A DNA stretch of 64,000 bases. It comes from Schizophyllum amplum. Its lineage: Eukaryota; Basidiomycota; Agaricomycetes; Agaricales; Schizophyllaceae. This document shows, one piece after another, positions 57,654 to 64,000 of this stretch (positions are counted from its first letter, which is position 1; each line of letters opens with the position of its first letter). The stretch is from positions 1 through 64,000 of the forward strand of contig VDMD01000087.1 in the NCBI GenBank assembly GCA_007026445.1, read 5' to 3'. Below the pieces are notes generated by a model, which worked only from the letters and a program-made list of their open reading frames with translations, was not told the origin of the DNA and made no database searches. The position numbers were made by a program, and so were the translations under genes.

Positions 57654-57774
57654 GGCGAGATGGCCGAGCGGTCTAAGGCGCCAGACTAAGGATCAGTCAA
57701 TGATCGTTGACAACCCTGAAAATAAGCTTTTCATCTGGTCCTCCGGGGCGTGGGTTCGAATCCCACTCTCGTCA
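57654..57774 (+). tRNA. tRNA-Leu(AAG) with 41-nt intron
   Basis: The acceptor arms GGCGAGA (57654-57660) and TCTCGTC (57767-57773) pair with one G-U wobble, followed by discriminator A (57774). The A-box region TGGCCGAGCGGTCTAAGG and the T arm GTGGGTTCGAATCCCAC are classical. Anticodon stem CCAGA/TCTGG encloses loop CTAAGGA with anticodon AAG at 57688-57690. An intron (57692-57732) sits after position 37. The long variable arm (tcctccggggc) fits class II tRNA-Leu. A T5 run at 57777-57781 is a polymerase III terminator. Confidence 0.93.
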
Positions 57775-57776
57775 CA

Positions 57777-57781
57777 TTTTT
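57777..57781 (+). terminator. Pol III terminator of tRNA-Leu
   Basis: Five T residues starting two bases after the mature 3' end. Confidence 0.8.
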
Positions 57782-58465
57782 CCCAGAATTTACTGGATTT
57801 TTCCTGGCTCGAGGGAGCCTCGAGGAAGGTCGAAAACCGCGTAAAATTTCGAGCAGGAGAAGACGCGTTGTCAACACCTTCCTTTTTGGGACAGTCTTCC
57901 CACGATTTTCAAAATAACCTTTTTGGCACGTGTGGCGCTGTCCAATTGGCTGAGGCTCTGCAGGCGGAGCGACTTCGAGGTCCAAATTTTCTCTGAACCG
58001 TCCTCTTCTGCCGCGGGGCAACACAGCGAGTTGAAGACGAGTGCCCCACCCGTTCGTATGTTTAGTCGTTAACTGCTATCCACTGCTTCCAGGAGAATTC
58101 TATGTAGTATATCAAGCACTAGTACAGAGCGCAGACAGAACAGTGGCCAGATCGTTATGGGGAAAGAGCGTGTTCCACTCTACGGCAGGGCCACGACACT
58201 CGCATACGCGCACATGGTCATCATACAACTACGATTGCAGTAGTAAGCCGCAAAGCAGGTTGGGGGGTGGTATATGGAACTATGCGCTGGCGAGAAGGTC
58301 CGTCTGTCCTGCGTAACTACGTGTAAAGTAAATAGAAAGGTCATGACGAGTGAGCCGTGTAGGGCCTGACCGAACAGTCCCTACATAGGTCACAGCAAGC
58401 AAGCAAGTCTGCGCCCATGCCGCGTCCATCTGCGCAGTAAGGGCGGCCCGCTCCCGCAGCCCCGC
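57782..58465. other. Intergenic, tRNA-Leu to ROT1 3' end
   Basis: No gene or repeat seen beyond the probable 3' flank of ROT1. Confidence 0.5.
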
Positions 58466-59369
58466 TCAATCGCGATCGCTGCTGCTGCTGCTGCCGAAGA
58501 TCTTGTTGAGCGCGGTCTTGACCCACGACTCGGCGTCCGTGTCGCGGAAGCCGAGCTCGCGGCGCGCGTGCTCGCCCGTGCCCCTGCGCGCGATGTTGAT
58601 CTCGCGCTTGCGCTGCGTGACCAGGGAGTCCGGGTCGATCGCGACCTCACGGAGGCTCGTCTTCGGCAGCATATTGGGCGTGGTGGAGAGCAGGTACTGC
58701 GGCGGGAGCGGGGAGCCCGCGTAGTCCCACAGGCGCAGGCGGTACCCGCGGGTGACGTCCTGGTCGATGGTCCACTTGGTGATAAGCTCCGTGTAGTTGA
58801 AGTTTTCGACAAAGTTGGACTCGGCGGCGCAGGGGTCCTGCACTTGCTGGTAGCCGTCGCCCAGCGGGGTGAGGACGATGGTGCCGTTCGACTCGAGAGT
58901 GTACTGGCCGTGACACCAGCTCATGACGCCGGTGATGCAGTTCGGCTGCGAAGCTGTGGGGAAGGGGTCAGCTGGCAGGGCAGTGCTGGGAAAGCGGCCG
59001 ACGGACCATTCGAGTTGAAGCGGTAGCGCGCGATCTCGTAGTACATGTCCTCCGAGCTGAAGGGTATATCAGCGATTCGTCCCCTTCCCAGGGAAGGGAG
59101 GTGCGTACAAGGAGTAGGAGACGCCAGTAACGTCGGGATACGTAAATGACGCATTGGCGGGTGTCGCAAAGCCCTGTTATCGTCGAGTCAGCCTCCAGCA
59201 TCCTCAGAGCAAGAACAGCACGCACAGATCCCGTCACGACCTTGCCGTAGCCTGACGCCCAGGTGCCGGTGATGGCGGTCGAGTTGTGGGCTGCGTTCAG
59301 GACGATGTCCTGACCCTGGACCTGGACCAGGGAGGCGAGGAGAACAGCGAACGCAGATGAGAGCTTCAT
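58466..59369 (-). CDS. ROT1: ROT1-type ER folding protein
   Basis: Exons on the minus strand: 59369-59226, 59173-59109, 59056-59007 and 58953-58466 (248 aa, the usual size). ROT1 is an essential ER chaperone for cell-wall synthesis proteins in yeast. An N-terminal signal peptide (MKLSSAFAVLLASLVQVQG) precedes GTWASGYGKVVTG, FTYPDVTGVSYS, YRFNSN, ITGVMSWCHGQYTLESNGTI and VQDPCAAESNF. Several Asn-X-Ser/Thr sites fit luminal glycosylation. The C-terminus is Ser/Asp-rich (FGSSSSSDRD) with no clear membrane anchor, whereas yeast Rot1 has a C-terminal membrane segment; this may be lineage variation. Divergent from GSH2. Confidence 0.92.
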
Positions 59370-60735
59370 GATAACTTGTAGCGGATAGATCAGAGCCGGT
59401 GGCGTGTGATGGAGGAGGCCAGAACCGGCAGCGCCAACGTTGTCAACGACGACGGCGGGGAATGGGAATGACGAAAGAGAAAGGAACGACTTTGGTTTTG
59501 TTTGGCGGCTGCCTGCGAACTCCGGCAACAGAGCGGCCGCATCTTAGTTTCCCACGCCTCAATCTGCACTGTTCGACTTTTGTTTACCTTACTTAGTTGC
59601 CGAAGTACTTCTGCCTCTTCGTAGACTCAGAACTGTGATAGGAAGCACGCTAGGGTTAATGTAGCAGTTGAGGACAAGTAGAAGGGCCTGCAATCAACAT
59701 CACGCATGTCGACTCTTCTTCAGCTTGCAAAACTTCGAGGCTCGCCATCATGCACTCCATCGCACCTGCAACAAAGTGTAATAGCGAGCCGCGTCGATTG
59801 TAATAGCTATTGGTGTATAGAAGTAGTAGGCATCGTCCACGAAGATGACCAGTAAACCTTGAGGGGAATTTTGCGGATCTCTGCCTCTATCGAGGTGAGG
59901 GGAACGACGAACGGATACGCAGAAGGCGAGCAGTCTTATTTCATGCGGATGCTGTGAGTAGAGCACGGGAGAGGCCTGGGAGAGGCTGTGGCATCGCAAC
60001 TATTGTACGATGTCGGTGATGACGGATCGATGAAGAGCGATGTGGGCATTTCCATTCCCCTCACATGCGATCCCGATGCGACGTACGATAAAGTCTGGAC
60101 AGACAGGGAGTGATTGCATTGATTATGGAGGACAGAACGTATGTGTAAATATACAGCTTGTGTGGTAGGCAGACACTGCGCGTGAGAAAGCTCCCTAGTG
60201 AAGTTGAGTTAGTTCAGTGACTTGACATCGTAGTGAAGCGATGGGTCAGAAGGAAGGCAACGGAAGGCTCCACATGGTTTTTATGCGCTCTCGGCCAATC
60301 GAGTCTATGACTCTTTACATCCGTATTGGTAACATCTTGAATGCGACGCGACGCGTCGAGGAGGAAGAAGGAAAGCTCACCTATGCTCTGGCCATCGTAG
60401 CCATGCAAACGGCACAGGGAGGGGAAAAAAGACAGAGGAGGGAGACAAGTTGTCGACGACCAGGCGGGAGATGGATGGTGGATGGAGGTTTGGGACAAGA
60501 CGAAGAGAAAAAAATTTACGCGCGTCGCGCGCGTTACGAACCCAAGAGCCCCTCACGTGCGCGTCGTAACATCACGCCTGACAAAGGGGCAAGGCGGCGT
60601 CGAACGCGCATTCGGAATCCGCATATCACTCGCCATCGTTTGCTAATCCTCCGAACAGGTCAGTATATCTTCTTGTCTTCTACCAACATAAACCTTCCCC
60701 CTTCCCCCCCAAACCCCTGGATCGCAGCTCAAACC
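59370..60735. other. Divergent ROT1-GSH2 intergenic region, 1.37 kb
   Basis: Holds both promoters. A pyrimidine-rich tract (60660-60720) lies just before the GSH2 start. An open frame continues upstream of the GSH2 ATG to 60241, but it is Arg-rich and low complexity and is regarded as chance. Confidence 0.5.
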
Positions 60736-62459
60736 ATGACAGACTTTCAATCCCTCATCGGACAATGGCCCCCTGCGCTCGATGAAGCCCAGGTCGAAGT
60801 CCTCAGCACTCTCGCCACGTCTTGGGCGCTTTCCCATGGCTTGCTGTACCTCCCTGTGCTGAGCCCGCAACCGCCGGTGCCAGCCGCCGCGATTCATGCA
60901 CCCATCTCCCTCTTCCCCTCCCCCTTCCCGCGGAAACTCTTCCTTCAGGCGCAGCGCATACAACGGACCTACAACAACCTCTACTCGAGGATAGCCATGG
61001 ACACGCAGTTCTTGGACTCTGTCATGGGATCGGAAGAAGGTGTTGGCAAGGTGGACGAGTTCACAGGACAGCTGTGGCGCGGATGGAAGGCGCTACGCGA
61101 CGACAATGTCCAGGTGCGTGGCTAATATATCCTCTGAACGCGATCTCTGATAGAATCGAAGCCTCTTCAGCTAGGATTATTCCGATCGGACTATCTTCTG
61201 CACTCATCGGAGGGCAAGGATTTGTCCTTGAAGCAGGTCGAATTCAACACTATATCCTCATCATTCGGCTGCTTGTCACAACGGGCAGCCGCGATGCATA
61301 GGTATGCATATACATGCCATCGTCTCACCGTGTTTAACTCCAGTCAAGGTACCTGCAGCACTCCAGTCAATATTTCGGCGTGTCCGAACACTTGAAGCCG
61401 GATAACTTCCCCTCAAATGAGACGACAGCCGGCCTGGCAGAAGGTCTTGCAGCTGCGCACAAGGCTTATGGAAAGCCCGAGTATGTGTTACGCTTGATTG
61501 ATCGATGACTTCCCTCTCATGCACAATAGGTCGTCCATTCTTTTCGTTGTCCAAGGTGGCGAGCGAAATGTCTTCGATCAGAGGTGGCTCGAATACGAAC
61601 TGCTCGAGAAGTATGTCGTCTTCATGCAGTTGCGAATTCATGCTGATGCCGGCTCAGACATAATATTCATGTCGTACGGCAATCGCTCGATGAGCTCGCC
61701 GCGTCCGCTTCTGTCGACGACAAGAAGGTGCTTCGCATCGCGCTCACCTCGTCCTCCTCCATCGAAATCTCCACCGTCTACTTCCGCGCCGGATACACGC
61801 CCACCGACTACCCCACCGCCGCCCACTACCAAACCCGCTTCCTCGTCGAACGTTCCGCCGCCATCAAATGCCCCTCCATCCCCCTCCAGCTCGCCGGCGG
61901 CAAGAAGGTGCAGGAGGTCCTCACCCAGCCCGGCGTGCTCGACCGCTTCCTCGACGACACCACCCGCGCCGCCGCGTCCGAGATGCGCGCGAGCTGGATG
62001 GGCATGTGGGGCCTCGACGTCGCGCCGGACGGCCTGACGGCGGACACGGCCCCGGGCGAGCCGCACGGCGTGCGCCGCGCGCGCGAGCTCGCGGCGCGCC
62101 TGGTGCTCAAGCCGCAGCGCGAGGGCGGGGGGAACAATGTCTACAAGGAGGCGATCCCGGCGTTTTTGGACACGCTGCCGCCGACGGAGCGCGCGGCGTG
62201 GATCGCGATGGAGCTGATTGAGCCGCCGGCGGGCGCGGGGAACTACCTGGTGCGCTCGGGGGGCGGGGCGGCGATGCGCACGGAGGTGGTCAGCGAGTTG
62301 GGCATCTTTGGGTGGTCGTTGTTTGGTGGGGGGAAGGTGGAGGAAGAGCGCGAGGTGGGGTGGCTTTTGCGGACGAAGGGGAAGGATAGCAACGAAGGTG
62401 GCGTGGCCGCAGGATTCTCCGTGTTGGACTCCGTGCTGCTCGTGGGGGAGGCTGAGTAG
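60736..62459 (+). CDS. GSH2: Glutathione synthetase
   Basis: Exons: 60736-61113, 61162-61301, 61349-61480, 61530-61610 and 61658-62459 (510 aa, typical length). The enzyme joins gamma-glutamylcysteine and glycine with ATP in the last step of glutathione synthesis, in the cytosol. Visible signatures are LFRSDYLLH, VEFNTISSSFGCLS, LVLKPQREGGGNN (the glycine-rich ATP loop), ELGIFGWSLFG and EEREVGWLLRTK. The N-terminus (MTDFQSLIGQWPP) is short, with no targeting signal. All introns are 47-49 nt. Confidence 0.95.
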
Positions 62460-62880
62460 TTCAGCTTTTGCAGAAGGTGGACAGCCGACTCGAGAAAAAC
62501 AAGGACTTGATCGAACCCCCTCAGTGGGATCGAGTCTGGTGTCGGCGAGTGCGACGCGGTTGCGAAGAAAGTATCAAAATCGTCTCAATGCGGCTCGTTC
62601 CAAACAATGGGAAACGCAAGCATTGTGCTGTTGTACGTGTAATGATGATTATGGATCCATATTATTATTTATACTTGGAAAACCAGGCCAGAATCAATCC
62701 AGAAGGTGCAGACTCTCCCGGAATCTGGCCTCCGAGTTCATGTAATTCATCCTGAGTCAAGGCGCCCCTATATAATATGCCGCTGCGTGCCTCGCGGCCA
62801 TTGCTTTCCACCCAGTGCGAGTCCCTTCCAGGTCCCTTCCCTCTTCCTGTCAACTGCTACCGAGAAGTAGTGCAGCAACC
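62460..62880. other. Intergenic GSH2 to acetyltransferase gene
   Basis: 3' flank of GSH2 and promoter of the next gene (a tatataat run near 62769-62776, about 110 bp before the ATG). No gene seen. Confidence 0.5.
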
Positions 62881-64000
62881 ATGGACGCGCCTACTCGAAA
62901 GCGTGAGTCACTTCCTGCTACTTAACGAGATAATACTAAGCTAATTCATTTCCTCGTCATCTTCAATAGTCTCCCTCCATGAGCGTTACTCGGTCATGCG
63001 GCGGAACGCTTCCTTCGCTCATCCTATCGTCCTCATCGTGACCTATCCCTCGGCTGCTGCTGCTCCCACTGTCGACTTTCTGTCCCAGCGGATCACCGAG
63101 CTTCAGGAGCATTTCCCGCTCCTCCGCAGCGATGTCATGAACGCAAAGACTCGGGAGCCTGTCTTCCAGCAACGCGCCACCCCATACGCGCCTGACGAGA
63201 TACTGAGGCAAGAGCAGTATGTGTCCCGCGGCGGCGACAGGGAGGACAAGGAAGGGCTGCTCTTCCATGAGCTCAAGCGGATGATGGGAGAGGGCACCTC
63301 CCGTCCTCTGTGGCAGACGACGCTCTACTCTGCTTCTTCTGCAAACTCCAGAAGCTATCTCACTCTCTCTGTTGACCATGTCATTACGGATGGCAGAGGG
63401 CTTGCTCTGCTCGCCCACGCGTTACTCTCGCCCGACATATCGTCGCTCCCGATGGAGTCCCTCCAGTCAATCCCGTTGTTGGAAGACACGCTCGACGTGC
63501 GTCCGTCGTACGCACATCTTGTGCCTATCGTTCTGAAGGAGCTCGTCATCCCGAAACTTCCGACGATCATCCAGCAATACATCAAGCCAGCCGACAAGGC
63601 CTGGCCAGCAGGTTATGCTCAAGCTGCGCGGTCGCCCACGGATTGCGAGTCGGATCTCTCCTTGCTCGAGCTATCCGCATCTCTCGTGGCTTCCCTCAAA
63701 TCCATTGGGAAGGAGCACGGAGTGAAAACTCTTCACCCGCTTCTCAAAGTCGCATACCTCGTAGCCATGTGGGCTGTCTTCGGGCGCGACGCCGCATCGT
63801 TCACGCTACAAGCGGACACCCCGCGGTCTGAGCGTAACGCGTCTCTCGGTCATGCGTACTGCACCGCCAACTACACGAGCTCTGTCGATGTTCATGTGCA
63901 GCCCGTGTCGACGGACGACTTCTGGGTCATGGCGCAGCGGATGGCGTCCGAGCTCAGCTCGCCCCAAGGCATACAGAAGGGCAGATATACCATGGGCATG
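62881..64000 (+). CDS. Alcohol O-acetyltransferase-like protein (partial, right edge)
   Basis: Exon 1 is 62881-62902; a 67-nt intron follows; exon 2 runs from 62970 off the right edge with no stop. The protein begins MDAPTRKLSLHERYSVMRRN. It has the BAHD/condensation-type acyltransferase motif HxxxD in DHVITDGRG (His144, Asp148), as in yeast alcohol acetyltransferases (ATF1 type). Such enzymes transfer acetyl groups to alcohols or related acceptors. Also visible are LRSDVMNAKTREPVF and YCTANYTSSVDVHV. The substrate cannot be told, and the C-terminal part is outside the window. Confidence 0.82.

Noticed and set aside
57502..57996. 164-codon frame over the tRNA
   Set aside because: It reads through tRNA-Leu and its flank; the tRNA structure is convincing and the protein is not.
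60241..60735. In-frame 165-codon N-terminal extension of glutathione synthetase
   Set aside because: Arg-rich, low complexity and covers the promoter. The ATG at 60736 gives the family's usual start.

Overview
The window is nuclear DNA of a basidiomycete fungus, most likely an Agaricomycete. Genes are densely interrupted by introns of about 45-65 nt with GTRNGT donors, CTRAC-like branch points and YAG acceptors. Exons as short as 7-12 nt occur. The hybrid histidine kinase has the dual layout described in Agaricomycotina. All multi-exon models below were assembled by hand: every exon set keeps one open frame across its splice phases, and most models match a family in length and motifs.

The left part (1-25.4 kb) is accessory. 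After a decayed lysine/glutamate-rich gene (1-695) comes an unrecognised gene family with four members: A (1205-3244, minus), B (3698-7465, minus), C (18668-19950, minus, truncated) and D (21359-25109, plus). Members share a short basic start (MNLRKR), a conserved globular module, a second module with a CLRC motif, then coding minisatellites and, in A, B and D, a terminal coiled coil. All introns are phase 1, so every internal exon is a removable cassette. B and C belong to a direct segmental duplication of about 2.1 kb. Between the members lie minisatellite blocks (8.0-9.5 kb), a 1,677-bp hAT-like non-autonomous transposon with a perfect 8-bp target duplication (11901-13577), and a repetitive locus (15.1-17.5 kb) with 13 intron-like segments.

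The right part (25.5-64 kb) is mostly conserved housekeeping sequence. In order: a PP2A activator (RRD1/PTPA), AP-2 sigma, an Hmp1-like cruciform-DNA protein, an F-box protein, a 67-aa protein, a CCDC25-like protein, PRMT3, a HIT hydrolase, a TDT/SSU1-type transporter, a 2OG-Fe(II) oxygenase, a macro-domain phosphatase, a dual hybrid histidine kinase, a second F-box paralogue, tRNA-Leu(AAG) with an intron, ROT1, glutathione synthetase and the start of an alcohol acetyltransferase-like gene. A repeat island at 42.4-45.6 kb carries a second hAT-like element (44988-45550, perfect 8-bp target duplication) and a 1.1-kb candidate terminal-inverted-repeat element.

Functionally the conserved genes are independent. 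They cover protein phosphatase control, endocytosis, methylation, sulfite or acid export, glutathione synthesis, ER folding and two-component signalling. The main biological novelty is the four-copy cassette family and the repeat and transposon landscape around it.
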